Made by a program: the position numbers and the translations under genes. Under the pieces are notes generated by a model. The model was not told the origin of the DNA. It searched no databases and saw only the letters and a program-made list of their open reading frames with translations. From positions 1-38,074 of the forward strand of contig JABDNZ010000353.1 of NCBI GenBank assembly GCA_013043565.1: a DNA stretch of 38,074 nt. The letters are read 5' to 3'. The DNA comes from Gemmatimonadota bacterium (GTDB lineage Bacteria; Gemmatimonadota; Gemmatimonadetes; Longimicrobiales; Gaopeijiaceae). The first letter of the stretch is position 1. Each line of letters opens with the position of its first letter. Positions 19,401-28,089 of the stretch are shown in pieces.

Positions 19401-20441
19401 TCAGGCCGATTCTTCCACTGCCCTGGACAGCACCGCCACGGCCCTCTCGACACCCTCGTCGTCCAAGTCAAGGTGGGTCACCGCCCTGAGTCTCCGAGGA
19501 CCAAACCTCACCATCAGCACTCCCTCCGCGACCATGGCCGCCAGGACAGAGTCGACGGAAACCGCCGGGTCTTCCAGGTCCAACATGACGATGTTGGTCT
19601 CCGGCGGGACCACCGACACCCCTGGGATCTCGGCTGAACCTTCAGCCAGGAAGCGGGCTCTGGCATGATCCTCGGCCAAGCGCTCCAGGTGGTGGTCCAT
19701 GGCGTAGATTCCAGCCGCCGCCAAAAAACCCGACTGCCGCATGCCCCCCCCTAACCGTCGCCGCACCCGCCAGGCTTTTTTCATCAGGTCCCCGGGTCCC
19801 GCTAGGAGAGAACCCACCGGAGCTCCGAGGCCCTTGGAAAGGCAGACCATCACCGTGTCCGCAAGGGAGCCGTACTCACGGGGGGACAACCCGGTTTCTG
19901 CGCATGCATGCCAGAGCCGGGCCCCGTCCAGGTGGACCGGAAGGCGCCACTCCCTCGCCACGTCCCGGATGGCCTGCATGGTCGTGAAGGGAAGGATCTT
20001 CCCACCCGCACCATTATGAGTGTTCTCCAGAGCGATAAGACTGGTGGGATGGATGTACGGAGAGTCGGGTCGAATCGCCTCCCTGACCAGGTCGGCCGTC
20101 AGAAGGCCGTCGTCGGTGTGTACCGGACGGAGCTGGAGTCCGCTGAGGGCCGCCCCGGCTCCCTCTTCGTAGTTGAAGATGTGGGCTCCGGCTTCCAGGA
20201 CCACCTCCGTCCCAGCCCGCCCATGCACGGCGAGGGCGGTCTGGTTGGCCTGGACCCCGCTGGGGAAGAAGAGGGCCGACTCCTTTCCCAGGAGGGCGGC
20301 GACCTTTTCTTCCAGGGCCAGCGTGGTGGGATCGTGGTCGAGGACGTCGTCCCCGACCTCGGCACGGACCATGGCCTCCCTCATTTCGGGGGTCGGACGA
20401 GTGACGGTATCACTCCTCAGGTCAACCACCATTCCAGCCAT
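19401..20441 (-). CDS. ltaE: Low-specificity L-threonine aldolase (beta-eliminating lyase family)
   Basis: VDLRSDTVTRPTPEMREAM, ALENTHNGAGG, VHLDGARLWHA, CLSKGLGAPVGSLLAG. Confidence 0.93.
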   Translation of the reverse strand: MAGMVVDLRSDTVTRPTPEMREAMVRAEVGDDVLDHDPTTLALEEKVAALLGKESALFFPSGVQANQTALAVHGRAGTEVVLEAGAHIFNYEEGAGAALSGLQLRPVHTDDGLLTADLVREAIRPDSPYIHPTSLIALENTHNGAGGKILPFTTMQAIRDVAREWRLPVHLDGARLWHACAETGLSPREYGSLADTVMVCLSKGLGAPVGSLLAGPGDLMKKAWRVRRRLGGGMRQSGFLAAAGIYAMDHHLERLAEDHARARFLAEGSAEIPGVSVVPPETNIVMLDLEDPAVSVDSVLAAMVAEGVLMVRFGPRRLRAVTHLDLDDEGVERAVAVLSRAVEESA

Positions 20442-20451
20442 GTGAGCCTAC

Positions 20452-20682
20452 CTATTCCTTCAGCGCTTCTTCGATCCTCCCCAGCCTCCTGGCAATGGAG
20501 ACGACCCAACCCAGAATCAATACCCAGGCAACGGCATACGCGATGAACATGTGCGTGTAGCCCCTGAGGTTCTGGCCTGCGATGGTTTCCGAGCCCGGAA
20601 GTCCGCTCTGGGCCAGGAGTCCGTCAGGAGAGAGAACGCAGAGGAAAGCGAAGGCGAGGAGAGAGAAGGACAGAATCTTCAT
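20452..20682 (-). CDS. CcmD-like small membrane protein
   Basis: 76 aa with a leader-like N-terminus and one TM (FIAYAVAWVLILGWVVSIARRL). Its start overlaps the ccmC stop by 4 nt. Confidence 0.75.
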   Translation of the reverse strand: MKILSFSLLAFAFLCVLSPDGLLAQSGLPGSETIAGQNLRGYTHMFIAYAVAWVLILGWVVSIARRLGRIEEALKE

Positions 20683-21398
20683 GACTTGGCTCCTTCAGGA
20701 AGGACGATGCCCTCCCCGGCCAGCTGGCGATGGTCCAACGCCCTCTTCATCCGCTCGAGACCGTATCGAAACAGAAAGAAGGCCAGGAAAAGAACGGTAA
20801 GAGCCCCGAGGCCCGTGAAAAGCGTGGTGAGCATGTCCCCCGGGAGGCTGGGTCCGTCCGGTCTCATGACGACGGGTTCCGGATGAAGAGACCGGAAGAA
20901 TTGGACCGACACATGAATCAGAGGGATATCCAAGGCGCCAACGATTCCGACCACAGCGGCGAAGCGCTTCGCCCGTTCAGGGTTTTCGGTCGAGGATCGG
21001 ACCAGGAAATACCCCACGTAAATGAAAAACAAGAGCAGGGTAAGAGTCAGGCGCGGTTCCCATTCCCACCAGGTTCCCCAGGCTATCTTACCCCACAGAG
21101 GACCCGTGATGAGGACGATTACCGTGAAGATGATCCCGCCCTCGGCCGCGGCCACGGCGGCCATGTCCAGGCGCTCGTCCTTCAGCCAGAGATAAACAGC
21201 GCTGCAGACAGCCACGATCCCGAAGGCCATGAATGCGACCCAGGCGGACGGGACGTGGATGTAGAAGATCCTCTGGACTACCCCCATGGTCCGCTCCGTG
21301 GACACCCAGAAGAAGACCTGCCAATGCATAACCAGGACCAGAGCCAGCCCGAGAACGCCCAGTACCGCTCCAGACCACCGGATCTTAGGACTCATCAC
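20679..21398 (-). CDS. ccmC: Heme exporter / cytochrome c biogenesis protein CcmC
   Basis: IFYIHVPSAWVAFMAF, WGTWWEWEPRLTLTLLLFFIYVGY (WWD domain). Confidence 0.92.
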   Translation of the reverse strand: MMSPKIRWSGAVLGVLGLALVLVMHWQVFFWVSTERTMGVVQRIFYIHVPSAWVAFMAFGIVAVCSAVYLWLKDERLDMAAVAAAEGGIIFTVIVLITGPLWGKIAWGTWWEWEPRLTLTLLLFFIYVGYFLVRSSTENPERAKRFAAVVGIVGALDIPLIHVSVQFFRSLHPEPVVMRPDGPSLPGDMLTTLFTGLGALTVLFLAFFLFRYGLERMKRALDHRQLAGEGIVLPEGAKS

Positions 21399-22075
21399 TC
21401 CTCCACGACGTACCGAAACAGCCCCGCCCCCGCGGCGAGAGCCACCACAGCGAACGCACCCAACATACGGATATTCCCATCCACTTCCGACACGGGCAGA
21501 CCCTGGAAGAGACGGCTGGTCGCCGTCACACCGTAGATGATCAGCGGGACCAAGGCGGGGAACACCAGGATCGGAAGGAGAGTGTCTCCCATGGTGGTCC
21601 GGACCGATATGGCGCTGAAGAGGGTCCCGATAGCCACGAAGCCCAGGGTCCCCAGCAGGATCACGGCGACCAGGGCCAAGGGGTGGGCTCCGAAGCGCAG
21701 GCCGAAGAACAGGGCGAAGACCCCAAAAACCAGGGCGGTTACCACAACCAAAAGAATAAAGTTGGAAAGGACCTTCCCGAGGTAGAGGGCGTCACGGGGG
21801 ATCGGACTCAGCAGGATCCCCTGGAAGGCCCCCTCCGCCTCCTCGAGGTAGAATGTCCGCCCCAATCCCAACATCCCTCCGAAGATGATCGTCATCCAGA
21901 TCAGACCCGAGGCGATGGCCTGGGGCTCCACCACGGTTGGATCAATGGCGTAGTTGAAAAGGACACCCACCAGAACTGTGAAGCCTCCCATGGCCGCCAC
22001 GCGCTCCCGCGTTCGAACCTCGACCACCAGATCCTTCCAAACAATGGCGGCCACCTGGCGGAGATACTCCATCAC
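21395..22075 (-). CDS. ccmB: Heme exporter protein CcmB
   Basis: Multi-pass protein with WKDLVVEVRTRERV, EEAEGAFQGILLSPIPRDALYLGK, FPALVPLIIYGV, located between ccmA and ccmC. Confidence 0.9.
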   Translation of the reverse strand: MMEYLRQVAAIVWKDLVVEVRTRERVAAMGGFTVLVGVLFNYAIDPTVVEPQAIASGLIWMTIIFGGMLGLGRTFYLEEAEGAFQGILLSPIPRDALYLGKVLSNFILLVVVTALVFGVFALFFGLRFGAHPLALVAVILLGTLGFVAIGTLFSAISVRTTMGDTLLPILVFPALVPLIIYGVTATSRLFQGLPVSEVDGNIRMLGAFAVVALAAGAGLFRYVVEE

Positions 22076-22842
22076 CCCACCTCCTCCACCTTCTCCCGGT
22101 AGGCCCGTTCGAAAGAGGCCGTTTGGAGGTCCTGGCGATCCGCGAAAAGGACGAAACGCCCCCTGGCCAGGATAGCGACACGATCCGCCAACTCCAGGCC
22201 CTGAGAAATGTTGTGCGTGACGAGGATGATGGTACGGTGGCCGTCCTTCAGGGATGCCAACACCTGCCGTAGAACGGAGGCTGCGTGGGCGTCCAATCCG
22301 GTGTAGGGTTCATCCAGAAGAACAAAGTCCGGGTCGTGCAGCAGGGTCCTGGCCAAAGCCAGGCGCTGCCTCATGCCCCTGGATAGAGTCCTCGCCGGGC
22401 TCTTCGCCCGCCCTGTGAGGCCCACCTGCTCCAGGCGGGCCGGGATGCGAACGGAGAGATCCCGGAGTCCGAAGAGCCTGCCGAAGAACAAGAGGTTCTC
22501 TTCGAGCGTCAGATGGCCGTAGAGGAAAGACTGATGGGACAGGACCCCGATCCGGCGGTGCCACTCCGGGTTTCCCGCCTCCAGTCGCATCCCCCTGAGG
22601 GTGACGTCTCCTTCCGAGGGCCTCAAGCTCCCGGAGAGAATCCCGAGAAGGGTTGTTTTTCCCGCTCCGTTAGGCCCAAAAACCGTCAGAAGCTCGCCCG
22701 CCCCCAGGGTGAAGCTCACCCCATCCACCGCTCGGATAGGCCCGAAACTCCGGCTCAGACCCGTGGCCTGAAGGACCGAGTCCTGACCCTCCTGGGCCAC
22801 CTGGCACCCGGCAGGGGGATCGGAGGGGGCGGGGGAGTCCAC
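22072..22842 (-). CDS. ccmA: Heme ABC exporter ATP-binding protein CcmA
   Basis: VFGPNGAGKTTLLGILSG (Walker A), LSRGMRQRLALARTLLHDPDFVLLDEPYTGLD. Confidence 0.9.
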   Translation of the reverse strand: MDSPAPSDPPAGCQVAQEGQDSVLQATGLSRSFGPIRAVDGVSFTLGAGELLTVFGPNGAGKTTLLGILSGSLRPSEGDVTLRGMRLEAGNPEWHRRIGVLSHQSFLYGHLTLEENLLFFGRLFGLRDLSVRIPARLEQVGLTGRAKSPARTLSRGMRQRLALARTLLHDPDFVLLDEPYTGLDAHAASVLRQVLASLKDGHRTIILVTHNISQGLELADRVAILARGRFVLFADRQDLQTASFERAYREKVEEVG

Positions 22843-22860
22843 TGGATCCGGGCTCCCGGC

Positions 22861-23316
22861 CTAGGAGGAAGGAACGGGGTTCGGTGCGGAGATGGGAGTG
22901 CCGCAATCGCCACAGAAGCGACTGCCCTCAGGATTGGGATGGCCACACTCCGAGCAGAAGAACCCGCCTGAGAGCCTGGATCTCACCGTGGCTATCTCCT
23001 CCTCCAATTCGGCATCGGAGGGGCCTTCGAACCCGCCGGAAGCGGGGGAGTGTTCCGCCTCTTCCTCCTGGATGGCCGAAAGGGCTTCCGCCGAGATCTC
23101 GGACCTCAAGGCCTGGTAATCCTCTTCGCCCAACTTGCCCATGGCGTATTCGTACTCGGCGTCCCGGAGTTGAAGTAGAGAAATCCTCTTTCGGAATTGG
23201 GCCTCCGAAGGTTCCTCCCCAGCGCTCCAAAGGGGAGCCTCCTTCCCCGTGATGATCGGGTGGAGGAGGAAAAAAACGGTGATGCCCACCAAGGAAAGAG
23301 CTCCGGCGATAAGCAT
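22861..23316 (-). CDS. Membrane-anchored zinc-ribbon protein, CcmI N-terminus-like, in the ccm operon
   Basis: N-terminal TM (MLIAGALSLVGITVFFLLHP), LRDAEYEYAMGKLGEEDYQALRSEI resembling the CcmI N-terminal coiled coil, C-terminal CSECGHPNPEGSRFCGDC ribbon. Start refined to ATG 23316. Confidence 0.7.
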   Translation of the reverse strand: MLIAGALSLVGITVFFLLHPIITGKEAPLWSAGEEPSEAQFRKRISLLQLRDAEYEYAMGKLGEEDYQALRSEISAEALSAIQEEEAEHSPASGGFEGPSDAELEEEIATVRSRLSGGFFCSECGHPNPEGSRFCGDCGTPISAPNPVPSS

Positions 23317-23363
23317 GGTCAGAATCCTCGAGTCCCCATCAGAACCAAAGCTGTCCCTCTTCC

Positions 23364-25418
23364 CTAGCCCCGGGCGGCGCCGGCCAGCGCCTCGGAGGAC
23401 GAAATATGAGCGCCATCGGATTTCCCTCGACGCCCCGCAGCCGCTGCAGGCCAGAGTGCGATGAGGGTTCCTATCGTCAGTATGATCCCTCCGTACCAGA
23501 TCCAGCCAACAAGGGGGTTCACCATCACCTGGGCGACGATCCGCTGAGCATCCGGTTCGTTGGCCACGAGCCCCTCGAAATCTTCCACATCCGCCAGGAT
23601 GACGTAGAGGTCCTCCATGGGAGTGGATCGTATCCCTACTTCGGTCACCATCTGCTGATTCACCCTGTAGAACCGTCTCTCCGTGGAAAGGGCTCCGACG
23701 GTCTCCCCGTTCTTCTGGACGGACATGAGGGCGGCCCACCGGTCAAAATTCTGGTCCCTGGAGGAGGACATGCCCTCATAGGTCAGGGTATAGGTGTGGC
23801 CAAATGGCGAGGCGACCGAAACGGTCTCTCCCGGGTTCATGGTCTCCCTGACTTCTACCTCGAAGGCACGACCGGCAAAAGCCGTGAAGATCAGGACAAC
23901 CCCGACGTGGACGATGTACCCTCCCCATCTTCTGCGGTTACGCCCAACGAGATGCGCCAGGGCCGGGAGTATCCCCTCTCCCTCGATCCGCGCCCTGGCC
24001 TTCGTCCCTTTCCAGAATTCAACGAAAATGATGGTGAGGACAAAAGCCGAGATTCCGAACGTCGCCAGGGCGTAACCGTTCCTGGCGCCGAGGCCCCAGA
24101 AAACACCCACCACCACGGCCCCCACCGCCACGGGAATGGCGAAGTTTCGTTTGAGGTTCCTGCGAGTGGCCCTCCGCCAGGCGATGACCGGCCCGATGCC
24201 GGTCAGAGCCAGAAGGCCCAGGCCGATGGGGATGTTCACCCGATTGAAGAAGGGAGGCCCTACCGAGATCTGTTCTCCCGTAAAGGCTTCACTTATCAGC
24301 GGGAACATGGTGCCCCAGAGCACGGCGAAGGCCGCACCGAGAAAAATCAGGTTGTTGAAGAGGAACGCTGCCTCACGGGACAAGAAGGACTGGATCTGAT
24401 TCTCGGATTTCAGGTCCGGCAGTCGATAGACGATCAAGACGACCGACGCAATGAAGATGCTGCCCATGAAGGCCAGGAAAATCAGGGCGATTTGGGTGTT
24501 CTCCGCAAAGCTGTGAACCGATTCGATCAGGCCCGACCGGGTCAGGAAGGTCGCAAAGATGGTCAGGAGGAACGTCAGGAGGACCAATGACATGTTCCAG
24601 ACCTTCAACATGCCCCGGTTCTCCTGGATCATGATCGAATGGAGAAAGGCCGTCGCCGTGAGCCATGGGAGCAGTGACGCGTTCTCCACCGGGTCCCAGA
24701 ACCAGTACCCTCCCCATCCGAGCTCCTCGTAGGCCCATCGCATGCCGAAGATGATTCCGTTGGCCAGAAAGAACCACGAAAGGAGGGTCCATCTCCTCGT
24801 GAGAACGATCCATCGGGAGTCCGTTCGCCCCGTCAGGAGAGCCGCCATGGCAAAAGCGAAGGGAATCGAAAAAGCGGTGAACCCCAGATAGAGGACCGGC
24901 GGGTGGATGGTCATCCAGTAGTTCTGGAGCTGGGGGTTCAGGCCGGCTCCATCCGCAGGCACGAACCCGAGCTGCTCGAACGGGTTCACCCCGGCGAAGA
25001 GCAAGACTACGACGAAGAACCCGATGATCCCCTGGAGGATCCCCACCACGTAGGGCATGAACTCTCTGTTCCTGTGTCTGTTAAGGAAGACACAGACGGC
25101 CGAGAAGAAGGCCAGAAGAACCGCCCAGAACAAGAGCGACCCCCGCTGCCCTGCCCAAAGCCCCGAGAGCTTGAAGAACGGGTCAAGCTGCCGGTTGGAG
25201 TAGTTGGCGACGTACCAGTATTGGAACTGGTCCGTGAGGAAAGCGTTCACCACCCCCAGAGAAGCGACAAAAAGGAGAGCGAAGATCAGGTAGACGCTTC
25301 GCTCCGCACTGAGGACCAGGTCACCCCTCTTCTGGTGCCCCCCGACAAACCCCATCGCCATCCCCCAGAACGACACGGGGAGAGCTATCCACAGGGCAAA
25401 CTCACCAAGGGCGGTCAC
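23364..25418 (-). CDS. ccmF: Heme lyase / cytochrome c-type biogenesis protein CcmF
   Basis: GLWAGQRGSLLFWAVLL, WMTIHPPVLYLGF, ELGWGGYWFWDPVENASLLPWLTATAFLHS (WWD domain), TRSGLIESVHSFAE. Confidence 0.95.
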   Translation of the reverse strand: MTALGEFALWIALPVSFWGMAMGFVGGHQKRGDLVLSAERSVYLIFALLFVASLGVVNAFLTDQFQYWYVANYSNRQLDPFFKLSGLWAGQRGSLLFWAVLLAFFSAVCVFLNRHRNREFMPYVVGILQGIIGFFVVVLLFAGVNPFEQLGFVPADGAGLNPQLQNYWMTIHPPVLYLGFTAFSIPFAFAMAALLTGRTDSRWIVLTRRWTLLSWFFLANGIIFGMRWAYEELGWGGYWFWDPVENASLLPWLTATAFLHSIMIQENRGMLKVWNMSLVLLTFLLTIFATFLTRSGLIESVHSFAENTQIALIFLAFMGSIFIASVVLIVYRLPDLKSENQIQSFLSREAAFLFNNLIFLGAAFAVLWGTMFPLISEAFTGEQISVGPPFFNRVNIPIGLGLLALTGIGPVIAWRRATRRNLKRNFAIPVAVGAVVVGVFWGLGARNGYALATFGISAFVLTIIFVEFWKGTKARARIEGEGILPALAHLVGRNRRRWGGYIVHVGVVLIFTAFAGRAFEVEVRETMNPGETVSVASPFGHTYTLTYEGMSSSRDQNFDRWAALMSVQKNGETVGALSTERRFYRVNQQMVTEVGIRSTPMEDLYVILADVEDFEGLVANEPDAQRIVAQVMVNPLVGWIWYGGIILTIGTLIALWPAAAAGRRGKSDGAHISSSEALAGAARG

Positions 25419-25849
25419 CCAGTCGTCCCCTTGGTAGCGAGGTCCTCAGGAGTGGACTCATAACGAGAGCCGCACTTGGTCAGGAGGGTCTCCGCATGGA
25501 AGGTCCCATCCTCCCCGAAGCGCCCCTCGAGGACCACCTCGGTCTCGTCCGTGAACGTGTCTGGAAGGACATCCTGAAAGACCACGGGAAACGCCACATC
25601 CGGATACTCGATATCATGAACCTTGAACAGGTGAACCAACTCGCCCTCGCCCTGTGAGTACGAGCCTGGCACGACCTTTCCGCTCACCTTGACTCCAACC
25701 GAGTGGAAAGCCGGATCCTCGGCCACCTTCGCCACCAGCTCGGTGGGTGTCAGGTAGTAGACCATGCTGTCGCTGACCCCGGTCCAGACCAGATAGGTGA
25801 CCACCAGGGCCACCCCCACCAATCCCACATAGAACCGACCGTTCTTCAT
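25415..25849 (-). CDS. ccmE: Cytochrome c maturation protein CcmE (CxxxY variant)
   Basis: Single N-terminal TM, YYLTPTEL, VRVxGxV-like VKVSGKVVPGS, HAETLLTKCGSRYES with Cys at the heme-ligating position. Start refined to ATG 25849. Confidence 0.9.
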   Translation of the reverse strand: MKNGRFYVGLVGVALVVTYLVWTGVSDSMVYYLTPTELVAKVAEDPAFHSVGVKVSGKVVPGSYSQGEGELVHLFKVHDIEYPDVAFPVVFQDVLPDTFTDETEVVLEGRFGEDGTFHAETLLTKCGSRYESTPEDLATKGTTG

Positions 25850-25922
25850 ACCGAGTGCCTCCTGAGATGGACCGAGTCCACCGAACCAGAGAATCTTTTT
25901 CCCAAAGAAGAGAGATTGAGAG

Positions 25923-25951
25923 AATGTAACCTGGGGGCTCGCGCACCTCAA
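25923..25951 (-). promoter_or_regulatory. Sigma70-like promoter for the ccm operon
   Basis: Minus strand TTGAGG-N17-TACATT in the intergenic region, about 74 bp upstream of the ccmE ATG. Confidence 0.5.
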
Positions 25952-26083
25952 TCCAGTTCCAGACCGACGTGCTTCTACCTAGGAACCCCAAGAATCCGGA
26001 AGGTTCCCTCGTCGGACCACGAAAAGATCTCTCCCCGCACCGGGCCCCCGGGGGCCCCGGGGAAGAGTCGACAGGAGACGCCG

Positions 26084-26545
26084 CTATCCCCCCCGGCGAG
26101 CTACTTCCATGGCCCACTCGGCAGCCTCTCGGCCGTCCCGCATCCTGGGTAGCCGAAGATCACACGGCGGATCACTTAGTAGCGCCACTTCTTTTCCCAT
26201 TTTCTTGGCCAGGGCGATCTCGGATAGGGTTCCCCACTCCCCCCCCACCGCCACCACGGCTTCACCCATCCTGACGACGAGAGCGTTTCGGGTTTCTCCC
26301 ATTCCGGTCGCCAGGGGAATCTCCACCCAGGGGTTCGCAGCCTCTGGATCGGTGCCGGGCAACACACCCACGGTCGTTCCGCCTGCCTCCAGACATCCTC
26401 GTGAAGCAGCCGCCATCACTCCCCCCAGACCGCCGGTTATGACGATGGCTCCCAACCTCCCCAGGGCCGCCCCTAGCTCCTCGGCCAGCTCTATCTCCCT
26501 GGGCGTGGCCTGGCCGGCACCCACGACCGAGATCCGGGGCCTCAC
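26084..26545 (-). CDS. TIGR00725 / LOG-like (SLOG superfamily) protein
   Basis: VITGGLGGVMAAASRGCLEAGGTTVGVLPG, VAVGGEWGTLSEIALA. Start refined to GTG 26545, overlapping the glpK TGA (GTGA). Confidence 0.85.
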   Translation of the reverse strand: MRPRISVVGAGQATPREIELAEELGAALGRLGAIVITGGLGGVMAAASRGCLEAGGTTVGVLPGTDPEAANPWVEIPLATGMGETRNALVVRMGEAVVAVGGEWGTLSEIALAKKMGKEVALLSDPPCDLRLPRMRDGREAAEWAMEVARRGG

Positions 26546-28074
26546 GGGGCACGATTCTGTTTGGGATCCCCCGGCCGGCCCAGATCGGACCATGCTCTCG
26601 CAGTCTGCAAAGCCCGGTTCCAGCCCTGTACGGCAGCTCCTCTATCGTCCTCGGACATCATGGGTTCGAACACCATGGCTTCACCCAGGGCCCCCATCAG
26701 CTCCACTCCGTCCGTCCAAACCCCGACCGCCAGACCGGCGAGGCCGGCAGCACCCAAGGCGGTGGTCTCCACCAGAGAGGGCCTCCGGACCGGCACCCCG
26801 AGGATGCCGGCCTGGAATCTCATCAACCAGTCGTTCATGGCCGCGCCCCCGTCCACCCGAAGCTCATGGGTGGTGACTCCCGAATCGGCTTCCATCGCAT
26901 CGATCAGGTCGGCCGTGGAATAGGCCATGGCTTCCAGGGCGGCCCTGGCCAGGTGGGCCCCCGATGTGCCCCGCGTCAGTCCGACGATCGTCCCTCTGGC
27001 ATGAGGATCCCATTGGGGCGCCCCGAGCCCCACAAAAGCAGGCACGAAATAAACCCCGTCATTGGACGCGAGAGATGCGGCCATCTCCTCCGAGGCCTGG
27101 GCGGAGCCGAGGATCCCCAGGCCATCTCTGAGCCACTGGACGGCAGCCCCTGCCACGAAGACGGAGCCCTCCAAAGCATAAGCGGGGCCACCTCGTTCGT
27201 CGCAGGCCATGGTCGTGAGCAGCCCGGTGCCGGACTCCACTCGGTTCCGGCCGGTATGGAGGAGGAGGAATGCTCCCGTCCCGTATGTGTTCTTGGCCAA
27301 CCCTTCGGCCCAGCATCCCTGGCCGAAAAGAGCCGCCTGCTGGTCCCCCGCCACTCCCGCAATCGGGACTTCTATCCCCAGCTCATCCCCAACTACGTGA
27401 CCGAAGGCCCCCGAACTCGCCCGAACATCCGGGAGAACCGGTTCAGGGACTTCCAGGATGTCCATCAACACAGGGTCCCAACCCTGGTCCTCGAGGTTGT
27501 AGAGCAGCGTTCGGGACGCGTTGGTGTGGTCGGTGGCGTGGACGGCCCCCTGCGTCAGCCTGGCAATGAGCCAGCTGTCCACCGTCCCCACGGCGAGATC
27601 ACCCGACTCGGCCCGGGCTCTGAGTTCCGGATGGTTTCGAAACAACCATGTGAGCTTCGTGCCGGAGAAGTAGGGATCGAAGAGAAGGCCCGTCCGACGC
27701 CGGACGTCTCCCTCGAGATCCCGGCCCTTCAGCTCCTGGCAGATCGGCGTGGTTCTCCTGTCCTGCCAAACGATGGCGCGGTGGACGGGCTCCAGGGTCT
27801 CCCGGTCCCACAAAACCACGGTCTCCCTCTGGTTGGTGATTCCTACACCGGCCAGGTCGGCGTCCTGGCCGACATTGGCCAGGGCAGTCCGGGCCACCTT
27901 CCGGGTCACCTCCCAAATCTCGAGAGCGTCATGCTCGACCCAGCCCGGTTCGGGGAAATGTTGAGTGAACTCGGAATAGGCCCGGGAAAGGACCCGGCCA
28001 TCCTGAGCCACCACCAGGGCTGTCGTCCCGGTGGTACCCTGGTCGATGGCCAGCACGGCGGGAACTGAGCTCAT
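26542..28074 (-). CDS. glpK: Glycerol kinase
   Basis: AIDQGTTGTTALVV, GITNQRETVVLWDRETLEPVHRAIVWQDRRT, VDGGAAMNDWLMRFQAGILGVPVRRP. Confidence 0.95.
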   Translation of the reverse strand: MSSVPAVLAIDQGTTGTTALVVAQDGRVLSRAYSEFTQHFPEPGWVEHDALEIWEVTRKVARTALANVGQDADLAGVGITNQRETVVLWDRETLEPVHRAIVWQDRRTTPICQELKGRDLEGDVRRRTGLLFDPYFSGTKLTWLFRNHPELRARAESGDLAVGTVDSWLIARLTQGAVHATDHTNASRTLLYNLEDQGWDPVLMDILEVPEPVLPDVRASSGAFGHVVGDELGIEVPIAGVAGDQQAALFGQGCWAEGLAKNTYGTGAFLLLHTGRNRVESGTGLLTTMACDERGGPAYALEGSVFVAGAAVQWLRDGLGILGSAQASEEMAASLASNDGVYFVPAFVGLGAPQWDPHARGTIVGLTRGTSGAHLARAALEAMAYSTADLIDAMEADSGVTTHELRVDGGAAMNDWLMRFQAGILGVPVRRPSLVETTALGAAGLAGLAVGVWTDGVELMGALGEAMVFEPMMSEDDRGAAVQGWNRALQTARAWSDLGRPGDPKQNRAP

Positions 28075-28089
28075 TCGGTCTTCTCCAAT

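Noticed and set aside
23406-24590. 394-aa plus-strand ORF
   Set aside because: Shadow ORF antisense to ccmF; His/Gly/Asp/Glu-rich antisense of hydrophobic codons.
26866-28068. 400-aa plus-strand ORF
   Set aside because: Shadow ORF antisense to glpK, no motif.
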